Numbered from the stretch's first letter, positions 32,056 to 43,239 are shown. The stretch is DNA of 64,000 bases from Brienomyrus brachyistius (GCF_023856365.1 NW_026042472.1:124001-188000); one strand, 5' to 3'. The notes: generated from the sequence alone by a model not told the origin. Translations and numbers: made by a program.

Positions 32056-34243
32056 ATGACCCGCCTGCTGCTTCTGGTTTTGGCTTATGGAGCTCTGCTT
32101 ATCTCCACAGAGGCCCAGCAAGATTACCACAGTCTCCCTGCACTCACAAGACGGCCATTAAACTCGCAGTCGAAAATGCTCATCAAGGAACCCGTCAGCA
32201 CATGAATTTCTATAACATCCAGGGCCGTCCGAAGGTAACTGCTGAGAAAGTGTTTACAAAAGTGTGAAACTTTCATCATCTGCAAGCTGAACTAATGAGT
32301 ATCACATTGATTTTGATGTTTTAATTTCAATGCATATGATGCTTAATGTCTCTTCACAATGAAAGTGATGGTTGTATATCTCAGCCCTGGTCAATTTTAC
32401 CTTCTCACAGTTTCTCTCTGAATCTGCTGCAGTCAAGTCTGTGACAGTTTGCCATTTTTTGGGTGATTATTGTTTGTTATATTGCCTTTAAAACAGTTGT
32501 AGGCAATTTTGTATATAACGTGTTTATGTGATTTAGATCAGCAGTGAATACATTGACATTGAGATTCTCTTGAGAGCAACAAAATGTCCAAAGTCAACTG
32601 CAACAGACCATCGGGCTGACTGTATTTTCATGGACAAGAGGGTAAGTAAAGAGTCACTGTGACTGTGAGCATTGGACATATCAGTTAGCAAATTAATTTA
32701 GGTTCATGTTAACTTTTTTGATGCCCTGCGGGGGAAAGTTAGCCAACAATAAAGTAACAAATACATAGGTGGCCTCAAAGAGCCAGTTCCTTCACCTTAT
32801 TCTCAAATTTTAGTAGGTTTACAGGCTTAAAGGCTGGATTACCAGGCAGAAGCAAATGCTAATCATCTGAGGGGTGACCTGTAGATTATGCTTCGAGCTA
32901 TGAACCCTAGCTGGCCTTATTTAAAGACCTGTGGGCTGTACTACAAAGCGGGTTTTACATACCCAGAGTTAACTCAATCGAGCCAGGTTAACTAAAACTC
33001 ATTGTTGAAATCAGCCTTAAATGGCAGTGTGGTGTTTTGTGGTGAAAGGGCAGGACTTAACTCTTGTTTTAATTAGAAAGCCAGTAATTAAACCTGGTCA
33101 GAGCAGGGTAGATGTGCAGTGTGAATTACCCTTTAAATTTACCTCTTTAAATAGTGAACTACAGGACCACTTAGCTTGATCGGAGGACAGTATTTTAATA
33201 CAGAGCAGTGTTCAGTTAAACGGGATTTGTTGTTCATACTTTTAGATGAACTTGCTTTGTATAATATAGCCTTATGGTGACCCTGCTTTGGAAGCTCTTT
33301 CCTCTAAAATTGTTCTGTGTCATTAAACCCTGCACTCCAGCAGCTCTGCCTTAAATCATTAGATATATCTTTACTACACCTTCTCTCACTGTATTTATTG
33401 CCCACCACTCTTTAAATACTGTTTTTGTGTGTCTGTGTGTTTTTGCAGCCATTCATTAACTGTAGAGTTTGCAGCAGACGGTCTGGTAATGATCTTACAC
33501 ATCCATCAAATGACTGTGTACCAAACAAGAAAGTGGATGAAGTAAGTGTAGAGAGTCTTAGCATTATGGAAATGTAACAGGTGTGTGAATTGTGTCTAAA
33601 CATGTGGTTAAACTTTGATTGTGTTTGTACATGCAAAAATTTGATCAGAGTACTGTTTATTAATGACAATGTTACTTTTAATCTGAACAACAGTGGCAGC
33701 ACCAAGGAAAAGCTTGGGGGGGGGGGCTCTAGCTCCTCCTCCAATGACCATAGTACCCCCACAGCACCCCCAAAATATTGGTTTCATTTTTTCTTTAACT
33801 ATCTGTAAAATCTGTATATTGTGTAAGACATTTTTGCGGTTTTTACAGCATACTTGTAGTGTATTTTTTCTTCAAAGTACACATAGAGGCTCTGTGAGCT
33901 AGACGTTAGAATTTCATATTTTATCCTATTTTATCCATGCTGTAGCTTATCGTGCTGTGTGCTTCTATACACCATCTACATAAGCTGAAAAGCTAAAGCA
34001 CCCGGTCTAAATAATCTCACTCCCCTATAGCACCTGTAGCATTAAGTCACTGGCGCTGCCACTGCTGAATAAACGACTCCAATCTGACTAAACCGCTTAA
34101 CTTTTCCTCCCCATGTTACATTTCAGGACAAACGACGTAATATGTGTCCTTCTGATAAACCTCTTCTCAGACCTAAAACTGCCTTGGCTTCCAAGGACAC
34201 TAAAGAAGCTGAAGGAGACCGTCTGGCTGTTTCTGATGGCTGA
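32056..34243 (+). CDS. rarres2: Chemerin-like protein (retinoic acid receptor responder 2 family), four exons, frameshift in exon 1
   Basis: Exons 32056-32234, 32537-32641, 33449-33541 and 34127-34243; each intron begins GT and ends AG and all are phase 0 once exon 1 is read as 60 codons. The signal peptide starts MTRLLLLVLAYGALLI. Exon 1 then carries the cystatin-type helix AIKLAVENAHQGTRQHMNF. Exon 2 has EYIDIEILLRATKC and ADCIFMDKR; exon 3 has NCRVC and NDC; exon 4 has NMC and ends at TGA. Six to seven cysteines in the order C, C, CxxC, C, C and a length near 164 residues fit chemerin (about 163 in mammals), a secreted cystatin-fold chemoattractant/adipokine. Odd points: exon 1 as printed is one base short near 32,145-32,152 and shifts frame before the helix, and the tail lacks the aromatic activation peptide of mammalian chemerin. 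A related cystatin/cathelicidin-like protein is the alternative. Functional state is uncertain: base error or pseudogene. Confidence 0.7.
32642..33448 (+). other. Intron 2 of the chemerin-like gene
   Basis: Between donor GTAAGT and acceptor TTTTTGCAG. No recognisable element apart from AT-rich sequence. Confidence 0.6.
33542..34126 (+). other. Intron 3 of the chemerin-like gene
   Basis: GTAAGT to TTTCAG. A run of ten G at 33,717-33,726; short open frames on both strands have no motif. Confidence 0.6.
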
Positions 34244-34289
34244 TGGTCCTGCAATGTGGACCAGAGGAGGAAACTGGGAGGGAAAATGC

Positions 34290-34440
34290 TTTGCTTTATA
34301 TCATGCCCACCCAAAGCCCCCAGTGAGTAAGCCATAGGCGCCGATAGCATGGAAAAACTCCCAAGAAGGAAGAAACCTTGGGAGGGACCAAACTCAAAGG
34401 GGGAGCCCATCCTCCTGGGGCCGGCAAAGTGTAGGTGCAG
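34290..34440 (-). mobile_element. L2-type 3' tail fragment
   Basis: About 150 bases matching the tail at 26,770-26,890 (CCCAAAGCCCCCAGTGAGTA, AAGAAGGAAGAAACCTTG), starting about 50 bases after the stop codon of the chemerin-like gene, so it may form part of its 3' untranslated region. Confidence 0.6.
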
Positions 34441-35373
34441 GATCACAAAAAAACTTGACGAGAGAAACGAGAGAATTCGACTGTCCCTCACAAAAACTGT
34501 AAAGTTTTAGTGGCTAAATTGCTTTTTCTATGCCTTTTCAAACAGGAGGAGATTTGTTTGGCTATACGTAGAAATTTTCTATACAATTTAGACAGCACAG
34601 AATCATTAACCTACTTTAATGCATTTATTAATACAACCACATATTTCACACATTTTGACATCAGTCATGCAGTGAAGATACAGTCTCTTTATTTCTTGAC
34701 GCCAACCCTCCCCATTAATCCGGGCTTGGGACCGACACCTAGTTGAGCTGGCTTTCTCCCTTAAGTGGCTGGGTTAGGCTAAACTATGTACATATTTATG
34801 AAGACTACTATAAATTTATAAAGACCTCCCTAAATATGTAGTCTAACAAAACGCAGTTTAAAGAAGGTAGCCTACCTGGTAAACAAAGAAATTAAAAGGC
34901 CCACAGCATATAATCGGGCTATATCCAAGCAGTTTTTAAGAACGTAACCTACATGGCGAAATTGAATTACTTTCTGGACCAACAAACGCAACCAGACATG
35001 AACATTATGCACCTTCCTAGTCTTGATGTATGTCGTCATACAGATGAGGACGTTAAGGCAGCCTTTAGGTCCGACCCATCATGCACTGCAGTTTTTTGCA
35101 AATTCCTCAGATGGAAAACCATTAAATACCTCTTCTATTACCTTATATTACCTTATATTCATGTAATAAATATACAAATATCAATTAGTTGGAAATCAGC
35201 CAGACAGACGTAATTACTACAAATGGTTTCCACTGTATTTGTGACTCTGAGTGCCGCAGGCTTGGATGCAGTGCCGCACCATTTTGTAAGTAAATTAATA
35301 AATATTAATGAGACATCACCTACCACCCTGCAAAAAAGAAATTTGCCGCTCGTCCCCCTGCACATGAACCAAC
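34441..35373. other. Unassigned sequence
   Basis: No clear gene or repeat. Two plus-strand frames (34,953-35,213 and 35,223-35,474) show no motif I can name; the second overlaps the BED-finger fragment in another frame. Confidence 0.3.
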
Positions 35374-35499
35374 ATGGCTGTGTCAACCAGCGGAGCTCCG
35401 GAGCCTCTGGAGAAACACGCGGCAAAAAAGGCTCGCATACGGTCTTCCAGAGTTTGGGAATACTTCAGTCATGACACCTTTTCTGCGCCTCTACTGTAG
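35374..35499 (+). pseudogene. BED-finger N-terminal fragment (hAT/ZBED type)
   Basis: A 41-codon frame: a basic stretch (HAAKKARIR) followed by SSRVWEYFS, the first conserved aromatic block of BED zinc fingers found at the start of hAT transposases and ZBED proteins. The zinc-binding cysteines that should follow are absent, since the frame stops ten residues later. No following exon was recognised. Confidence 0.45.
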
Positions 35500-36104
35500 C
35501 TGGCGTTAATGACGCTGTTTCAGCCATTTTATATTTTCTGTTTACTTATTCTGTCATGTAAGACTGAGACAAATTATCGTTTACGACTATTCTTACACAC
35601 TGTAGCCTGACTTGCTGACTTAAGTAAGCTTAACTATAAGCTACCTTTGCTAGTGTTTGTGAATAACATGTTTCTCTAGTTATGAAATTATTCCATGTTT
35701 TAGCATCTGTTTCAACATTAAAGTCAAATTGGTATATTGAAATATGTAAAAACTATTGAACTATTAGCTTAAGTCTAACATAGAAAATCCTACTGAATCT
35801 CTTAAGATTTTCCTTTTTTGTTAATGCACTAATGTTTAAGAAGTGTCTTAAATTGAATTTCAGATTTGTGTGTGGGTGGGAGTGGGTGAATTGTATTAAA
35901 TTCATACATTCATTCTTTTGGCTCAGACATTACTGACCTAAAACAAATTGAGGCATTGGGTAAGTGCTTAAATTAGCTACTAAATGGCAAAAAATATTCT
36001 AAATATCACATTTTCCATTCTTCGGTATAATTTTAATGAATCACCTATGCTGCCAAACATTAACGCATAGATTGTCACAACACTCTATGTTTTAGTTCTT
36101 CTTT
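35500..36104. other. AT-rich unassigned sequence
   Basis: No open frame or repeat recognised. Confidence 0.3.
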
Positions 36105-36404
36105 ATGTGTATAGGACGGTGTGATGGTTCTGGTGGTGGGTGTGGCCGACGCTGCTCGCGATGTTTGGCTATGCTGCAGTCCCAGGGACCAAGTTGGAAC
36201 ACATTTCCACCTTCAAGCTTAGGTGGAAAAACGGCACCGAGACCCAGCAGCAGGACAACTTCTTGTCCAGACAACCAGCCCTGCTTCATCATTGAAGTAA
36301 GCCCTGTGAACAGGAGCGAGATGTACTTCTGCAGTGGATGTTATAGCGGAAAGAACATCCCCATCCTCACGTCTGCCGGAGTGCCCCCTCAAGTGGGTGT
36401 GTGA
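36105..36404 (+). CDS. Unrecognised cysteine-containing open frame
   Basis: 99 codons, more GC-rich than its surroundings, with cysteine clusters CGRRCSRC near the start and CSGCYSG near the end, and a GTAAGC donor-like site after ...PCFIIE at about 36,297. The ATG is preceded by an AT-rich stretch rather than a clear promoter. It could be a single exon of a decayed gene or transposon, or chance. No family assignment is offered. Confidence 0.25.
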   Translation: MCIGRCDGSGGGCGRRCSRCLAMLQSQGPSWNTFPPSSLGGKTAPRPSSRTTSCPDNQPCFIIEVSPVNRSEMYFCSGCYSGKNIPILTSAGVPPQVGV

Positions 36405-36444
36405 CTTAACTCGATGGATGAATTGGACAGAATGTACTGTTACT

Positions 36445-37044
36445 AGAGGTCGACCGATATGGGTTTTTCAAGTCAAGGGTCAGGCGATGGCCGATATATG
36501 CTGCTGATTTTTTTTGGCCGATAATTGGACGTTTTCCCCTCTATTTGCATGGTAAAATATCACACTAATAATAACAAACGATACACAAAATTTCTCAATT
36601 TAGCATTTATTGAATACTCAACTTGGAAACAATAACACATTTATAAACAATAAAAATAGCAGCATCAGAATCTCTGTTAGTGCACAATATAGCAGCAAAC
36701 TCCTCATGTTTGACGGAAGGAAATTTGTAAACAATACAAAAAGGAATAAGCATGTTATCTTTAGTTGTAATCCCACTTCCAGTCCCTGAGTCTTACTCAC
36801 CACACTCATACTTCACAGCAAACAGACAGCAGTTAATTAACCAGAAGAGAAAAATGCAAAAACACAACAGAACTTGTAAATAATAACAAACTAATAGACA
36901 ATAAAAATAGCAGCATCAGAATCTCTATTAGTGCCAAATATAGCAGCAAACTCCTCATGTCTGACGGAAGGAAAATTTGTAAATACACAAAGGAATGAGC
37001 ACATCTTCAGTTTTAATCCCATTTCCAGTCCCTGAGTCTTCCTC
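36445..37044. mobile_element. hAT-like DNA transposon remnant with internal duplication
   Basis: Starts with TAGAGGTCGACCGATATGGG, a terminus of a common vertebrate repeat family. Inside, about 150 bases (from 36,645, CAATAAAAATAGCAGCATCA) are repeated from 36,900 with some substitutions, a direct duplication offset by about 255 bases. Confidence 0.45.
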
Positions 37045-37110
37045 ATCCCACAAGCAGGCAAGGCATGTCACCCCGGTTGTGTGACACTTATTTTATATAA
37101 TAAAATAAGT
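37045..37110 (+). repeat. Isolated left half-unit of the 40-44 kb satellite
   Basis: AGCAGGCAAGGCATGTCACC and GTTGTGTGACA match the satellite. Then at 37,084-37,110 comes a near-perfect palindrome (CACTTATTTTAT, an AT centre, ATAAAATAAGTG) at which the GC-rich insertion begins. The right half of the unit is at about 38,345-38,380. Confidence 0.7.
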
Positions 37111-38191
37111 GCCCCCTGCGGCCCCAGAGCCCGAGCAGCCGTCTCCGCTGCCTGCAGCTACCGCGCCCACGTCCGAGGCGCTTTCCCTGCCTGCAGCTCC
37201 CGGGCAGGCGCCCCCTCTGCAGCCTGCAGCTCCAGTCCCTGGCCCCACTCCAGTCCCTTCTCCCCCTGTGACTCTGGTACCCTCACCCCGACGAGCCCGA
37301 CCCCGGCCGCAGGTCCTTATGTCTGTGTCCCATAAGGGGAGAGGACACAGACGCACGGCTGGGGTCCCACCCGCCCAGCCCCCTGGCTCGCCCTCCCTCG
37401 CCGGCGCTAGGGCTTGGTCGGCACCTGCGGGTCCTGGCCCTCCGGGTCGGCTGTCGTCTGCGGGTCCCCCTCCGCGGCCTCGTCGCCCTGCCTCGGTCCC
37501 TCCTCCGGCGTCTTATCGGTTGCCTGCGGGCCCCCCGACGGCGGCTCCTCATTCGCCTGCTGGTCCTCCCGCTCTGGCGTGTCGGAGGACGTCGCCGTCT
37601 GCTGCGGCTCCCCCTCTCTCCTTGCCCTCGCCAGGGTCCCTTCCAGCTCCTTCGTCCCCTTCCCTGGTCTCCCCTCCGACTCCCTCCTTCGTCCCTGCGT
37701 CTGTCCCTCACCCCGTCTCCTCGGCCCCTCCGGCTCCGGCCTCCCGGCCGCCTGCAGCCCTTCCGGCTGCCTCCCGTCGCCCGCTGGGTCTCCCTCGGGC
37801 TCCTCTTGGTTCCCCCTCCTTCTCTCCCTGGCCTCCCGTCTTTGTCCCTCCTGCCTCTGCTCCCCCTCGCTTTGTTCCTCCTGTCTCTGTCCCTCCTCTC
37901 TTTGTCCCTCGTCCCTCTGGCTTCTGCTCCTCTTTCCCCGATGTTCCCTTCGTTCACTCCCGGTCCTTTTGTCCTGCCTGTTCCCTCCGTGTCCCCCTTT
38001 CTGATCTGTTTCTCTGCCTTTCCTGTCTTATGTCAAGTCTTGTCCTGGCTCCTTCCCCTGTGCCAGTTCTGTCTGTCCGTTCTGTTCCCTGTCCCTCATT
38101 AATGAGGTTTTATATAGATATACATATATGCCCGGCTTGTCCGCTCCTCGTGTGTGCCACGCCCCCTGATTACCCACGTGTGCTTCCCTGA
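37109..38191 (+). CDS. Proline/serine/alanine-rich open frame, probably not a gene
   Basis: 360 codons of low-complexity Pro, Ser, Ala and Leu with no domain. The strand opposite is also open for 224 codons (Arg/Gly-rich), which follows from GC-rich, C/T-skewed sequence without stops. It starts inside a palindrome at an insertion edge. The downstream part (38,115-38,340) resembles the solo LTR at 58,207-58,471 (GTGTGTGCCACGCCCCCT, GTCATGACC), so this may be the 3' end of an LTR retrotransposon. Not recommended as a protein gene. Confidence 0.25.
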   Translation: MPPAAPEPEQPSPLPAATAPTSEALSLPAAPGQAPPLQPAAPVPGPTPVPSPPVTLVPSPRRARPRPQVLMSVSHKGRGHRRTAGVPPAQPPGSPSLAGARAWSAPAGPGPPGRLSSAGPPPRPRRPASVPPPASYRLPAGPPTAAPHSPAGPPALACRRTSPSAAAPPLSLPSPGSLPAPSSPSLVSPPTPSFVPASVPHPVSSAPPAPASRPPAALPAASRRPLGLPRAPLGSPSFSPWPPVFVPPASAPPRFVPPVSVPPLFVPRPSGFCSSFPDVPFVHSRSFCPACSLRVPLSDLFLCLSCLMSSLVLAPSPVPVLSVRSVPCPSLMRFYIDIHICPACPLLVCATPPDYPRVLP

Positions 38192-38340
38192 TCGTCTCCT
38201 GCTTTGCCCGATTACTTTGATTAGTCATGACCTATTTTAAGTCCTGGTCTTACCTGTTTGCCCTGTCCGTCATTGTAGTTTGTCAATGCCTGCGTTCCGT
38301 CCTGCTCTACCCGCTCCGTTTCCCCGATTAAAGACCCGTT
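38110..38340 (+). mobile_element. LTR-like segment
   Basis: Shares CTCGTGTGTGCCACGCCCCC and GTCATGACCT with the solo LTR at 58,207-58,471 (in a different order) and carries an ATTAAA signal near its right end. Ends where satellite sequence resumes. Confidence 0.35.
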
Positions 38341-38380
38341 TTCACAAACACAAAAAAAACTATATGTATACATATACATA

Positions 38381-38665
38381 CACTGAACAAAAATATAAAC
38401 GCAACACTTTTGTTTTTGCTCCCATTTTTCATGAGATGGACTTAAAGATCTACAATTCATTCCAGATACACAATATTACCATTTCTCTCAAACATTTCTC
38501 ACAAATCAGTCTAAATGTGTGATAGTGAGCACTTCTGCTTTGCTGAGATAATCCATCCCACCTCACAGGTGTGCCACATCAAGATGCTGATCTGACATCA
38601 TGGGTAGTGCACAGGTGTACCTTATACTGCCCACAATAAAAGGCCACCCTGGAATGTGCAGTTTT
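38381..38665 (+). repeat. Tc1-like left inverted repeat (about 280 bases)
   Basis: Inverted match to 39,267-39,551 across almost its whole length, ending in the ACTGAACAAA tip; contains CACACCTGTGAGGTGGGA (as its complement) and the AAAGGCCACCCTGGAATG block. Confidence 0.85.
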
Positions 38666-39230
38666 GTCTCACAGCAAAATGCCACAGATGCCACAAGCAT
38701 TGAGGGAGCGTGCAATTGGCATGCTGACAGCAGGAATGTCAACCAGATCTGTTGCTCGTGCATTGAATGTTCATTTCTCAACCATAAGCCGTCTCCAAAG
38801 GCGTTTCAGAGAATATGGCAGTACATCCAACCGGCCTCACAACCGCAGACCACGTGTAACCACACCAGCCCAGGACCTCCACATCCAGCAGGTTCACCTC
38901 CAAGATCGTCTGAGACCAGCCACTCAGACAGATGATGCACGGCCCCATGTTGCAAGGATCTGTACACAGTTATTGGAAGCTGAAAATGTCCCAGTTCTTG
39001 CATGGCCAGCATACTCACCGGACATGTCACCCGTTGAGCATGTTTGGGATGTGCTTGACCGGCGTATACGACAGCGTGTACCAGTTCCCACTAATATCCA
39101 ACAACTTCGCACAGCCATTGAAGAGGAGTGGACCAACATTCCACAGGCCACAATTGACAATCTGATAAACTCTATGCGAAGAAGATGTGTTGCATTGTAT
39201 GAGGCAAATGGTGGTCACACCAGATACTGA
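38664..39230 (+). pseudogene. Tc1-like transposase with internal deletion
   Basis: 188-codon frame. The N-terminal helix-turn-helix pair is good (ALRERAIGMLTAGMSTRSVA; residues about 8-60). The sequence then jumps at residue about 95 from the linker (RPATQTD) to DARPHVARICTQ. The second catalytic Asp and the Glu (SPDMSPVEHVWD) with 34-type spacing are present, but the segment with the first catalytic Asp and about 130 residues is gone. Length is 188 against about 330-340 for the family. Non-autonomous; intact inverted repeats would still allow movement by a transposase supplied elsewhere. Confidence 0.8.
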
Positions 39231-39266
39231 CCGGTTCTGAGTCCCCAGACCCCCAATAAAGCAAAA

Positions 39267-39551
39267 AACTGCACATTCCAGGGTGGCCTTTTATTGTGGG
39301 CAGTATAAGGTACACCTGTGCACTACCCATGATGTCAGATCAGCATCTTGATGTGGCACACCTGTGAGGTGGGATGGATTATCTCAGCAAAGCAGAAGTG
39401 CTCACTATCACACATTTAGACTGATTTGTGAGAAATGTTTGAGAGAAATGGTAATATTGTGTATCTGGAATGAATTGTAGGTCTTTAAGTCCATCTCATG
39501 AAAAATGGGAGCAGAAACAAGAGTGTTGCGTTTATATTTTTGTTCAGTATA
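39267..39551 (+). repeat. Tc1-like right inverted repeat
   Basis: Complement of 38,381-38,665; begins CTGCACATTCCAGGGTGGCC and ends TTTTTGTTCAGTA. Confidence 0.85.
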
Positions 39552-39779
39552 GAATAAGCCCAGATTTATGTTTATTCAGTGGAGATAAGTACAACCTCTA
39601 AAGATAGGCCTACACCCGTTTTGGCAGTGTCTCCGGATCCCATGACAAATAATGCCTTCAGTACATCCTCCTCAACCCACACTGAAAGCAGAAGTGCTAT
39701 GGGCTTTGCAAACGGTTTGCCGACATCACTCCTATACGTCCAATGATGACATTCACACCGTCTCCAGGGTGATGTTCCC

Positions 39780-40030
39780 TGACTCGCAGGGTCACTTGTG
39801 GTAAAGATAAAACCACTTTTCTTGCGCGATTTGGACTCGCTCCATATATTAAAAGGGAGCTTCGTTGTCATGTTTGACGTAAGTATGAACAGGACCATCA
39901 AAAGAAAACAACTGGATGTGCATGTCAGGTATTGGGTGAATTATGAGAATGGCTCTCGAGTGCAGTCCTGGTTCTGGGATCACAGTACATGAGCCACTCC
40001 ACCGCTGAAGACTTACTGGAGAAGTTTAAG
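39780..40030 (+). pseudogene. hAT-like transposase exon, captured copy
   Basis: The 64-codon frame from 39,798 reads VVMFDVSMNRTIKRKQLDVH and VRYWVNYENGSRVQSWF; another frame just upstream gives FLARFGLAPYIKREL. In this hAT-related fish family the MFDxSMN motif holds the first catalytic Asp and the RYWV region follows it. The frame breaks near the end (WFWDHST), where copy 2 has one more G and reads on to STAEDLLEKFK before a GTAAGC donor. Duplicate of 49,080-49,341. Confidence 0.6.
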
Positions 40031-40284
40031 GTAAGCCATTCAATAACATTTAAACTCATTAACGAACCCATGATTTTTAAATATCCATGGTTTATCTTTA
40101 CATGTGTTTAAATGGGAGAACCATATTTATTGGTAAGCATATTTTAAAGATTTTATTGCTGCTTCATGGCTTTTGCTGCAAAAAAAATAGTTCATTGAGG
40201 AAATAGAATGTTTAAGTGTTGTGTAGCAACATGTACAGCTGTTGTACAGGCAAAAAGTGTTGCGTTTATATTTTTGTTCAGTAT

Positions 40285-41184
40285 ATATATTTATGGGTGT
40301 ATCGAGACTAGATGGTCAGTATGGATAACTAAGGTGCACTAAAAATGGGTGAGCAGGCAAGGCATGTCACCCAGGTTGTGTGACAATTATTTTATATAAA
40401 TGTATATATGTATATATATATTCCATCCACCATCCCTCCTTTACGGAGAACTGCGTTATTTTTATTGTCCATTACGAAAAAAATAAAAAAACTATATATA
40501 TATATATATATATACATATATATTTATGGGTGTATCGAGACTAGTTGGTCATTATGGATAACTAAGTTGCACTAAAATTGGGTGAGCAGGCAAGGCATGT
40601 CACCCAGGTTGTGTGACAATTATTTTATATATATGTATGTATATATTCCATCCACCATCCCTCCTTTACGGAGAACTGCGTTATTTTTCTTTTCTATTGC
40701 TAATAAAAAAACTATATATATGTACATATATATATATATATATATATATGGGTGTATCGAGACTAGATGGTCAGTATGGATAACTAAGGTGCACTAAAAT
40801 TGGGTGAGCAGGCAAGGCATGTCACCCAGGTTGTGTGACAATTATTTTATATATATGTATATATATATTCCATCCACTATCCCTCCTTTATGGAGAACTG
40901 CGTTATTTTTATTGTCTATTGCAAAAAAAAACACAAAAAAACTATATATATATATATATATATACACATATATATTTATGGGTGTATCGAGACTAGTTGG
41001 TCATTATGGATAACTAAGGTGCACTAAAATTGGGTGAGCAGGCAAGGCATGTCACCCCAGTTGTGTGACAATTATTTTATATAAATGTATATATATATTC
41101 CCTCCACCACCCCTCCTTTACGGAGGACTGCTTTATTTTTAATATCCATTGCGAAAAAAAAACACAAGAAAAAGAAAAAATATC

Positions 41185-41223
<39 letters not shown>

Positions 41224-41412
41224 GGGTGTGTCGAGACTAGATGGTCAGTATGGATAACTGAGGTGCACTAAAATTGGGTGAGCAGGCAAGGCATGTCACC
41301 CAGGTTGTGTGACAATTATTTTATATATATGCATATACATATTCCATCCACCATCCCTCCTTTATGGAGAACTGCGTTATTTTTATTGTCTATTGCAAAA
41401 AAAAAACAGAAA

Positions 41413-41471
<59 letters not shown>

Positions 41472-41891
41472 TATTCATGGGTGTATCGAGACTAGATGGT
41501 CATTATGGATAACTAAAGTGCACTAAAATTGGGTGAGCAGGCAAGGCATGTCACCCAGGTTGTGTGACAATTATTTTATATAAATGTATATATATATATA
41601 TATATTCCATCCACCATCCCTCCTTTACGGAGAACTGCGTTATTTTTCTTTTCTATTGCTAATAAAAAAACTATATATATATACATATATATTTATGGGT
41701 GTATCGAGACTAGATGGTCATTATGAATAACTAAGGTGCACTAAAATTGGGTGAGCAGGCAAGGCATGTCACCCCGGTTGTGTGACAATTATTTTATATA
41801 TATATTCCATCCACCATCCCTCCTTTACGGAGGACTGCTTTATTTTTAATATCCATTGCGAAAAAAAAACACAAGAAAAAGAAAAAATATC

Positions 41892-41968
<77 letters not shown>

Positions 41969-42071
41969 GTGTGTCGAGACTAGATGGTCAGTATGGATAA
42001 CTAAAGTGCACTAAAATTGGGTGAGCAGGCAAGGCATGTCACCCAGGTTGTGTGACAATTATTTTATATAA

Positions 42072-42117
<46 letters not shown>

Positions 42118-42419
42118 CATCCACCATCCCTCCTTTACGGAGAACTGCGTTATTTTTCTTTTCTATTGCTAATAAAAAAACTATATATATGTACATATAT
42201 ATATATATATATGGGTGTATCGAGACTAGTTGGTCATTATGGATAACTAAGTTGCACTAAAATTGGGTGAGCAGGCAAGGCATGTCACCCAGGTTGTGTG
42301 ACAATTATTTTATATATATATGTATATATATATTCCCTCCACCACCCCTCCTTTACGGAGGACTGCTTTATTTTTAATATCCATTGCGAAAAAAAAACAC
42401 AAGAAAAAGAAAAAATATC

Positions 42420-42468
<49 letters not shown>

Positions 42469-42571
42469 GTGTGTCGAGACTAGATGATCAGTATGGATAA
42501 CTAAAGTGCACTAAAATTGGGTGAGCAGGCAAGGCATGTCACCCAGGTTGTGTGACAATTATTTTATATAA

Positions 42572-42625
<54 letters not shown>

Positions 42626-42927
42626 CATCCACCATCCCTCCTTTACGGAGAACTGCGTTATTTTTCTTTTCTATTGCTAATAAAAAAACTATATATATGT
42701 ACATATATATATATATATATGGGTGTATCGAGACTAGTTGGTCATTATGGATAACTAAGTTGCACTAAAATTGGGTGAGCAGGCAAGGCATGTCACCCAG
42801 GTTGTGTGACAATTATTTTATATATATATGTATATATATATTCCCTCCACCACCCCTCCTTTACGGAGGACTGCTTTATTTTTAATATCCATTGCGAAAA
42901 AAAAACACAAGAAAAAGAAAAAATATC

Positions 42928-42986
<59 letters not shown>

Positions 42987-43174
42987 GTGTGTCGAGACTA
43001 GATGGTCAGTATGGATAACTAAGGTGCACTAAAATTGGGTGAGCAGGCAAGGCATGTCACCCAGGTTGTGTGACAATTATTTTATATATATGCATATACA
43101 TATTCCATCCACCATCCCTCCTTTACGGAGAACTGCGTTATTTTTATTGTCTATTGCAAAAAAAAAAACAGAAA

Positions 43175-43239
<65 letters not shown>

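Larger units (their letters stand above)
38381..40284 (+). mobile_element. Composite Tc1-like element carrying a piece of a hAT-like gene
   Basis: The left tip ACTGAACAAAAATATAAACG sits in satellite DNA after TA. A complete Tc1-type right end is at 39,551, but about 700 bases further on a second copy of only the right tip (GTGTTGCGTTTATATTTTTG and TTCAGTA) ends at 40,284, again next to TA-rich satellite. Between the two right tips lies sequence that equals 48,852-49,568, part of the hAT-like gene locus. So the outer tips bracket a Tc1 element plus captured neighbouring DNA. Confidence 0.6.

Noticed and set aside
37283..37957. 224-codon Arg-rich minus-strand protein
   Set aside because: Low complexity from a C/T-rich strand and opposite another open frame; no domain.
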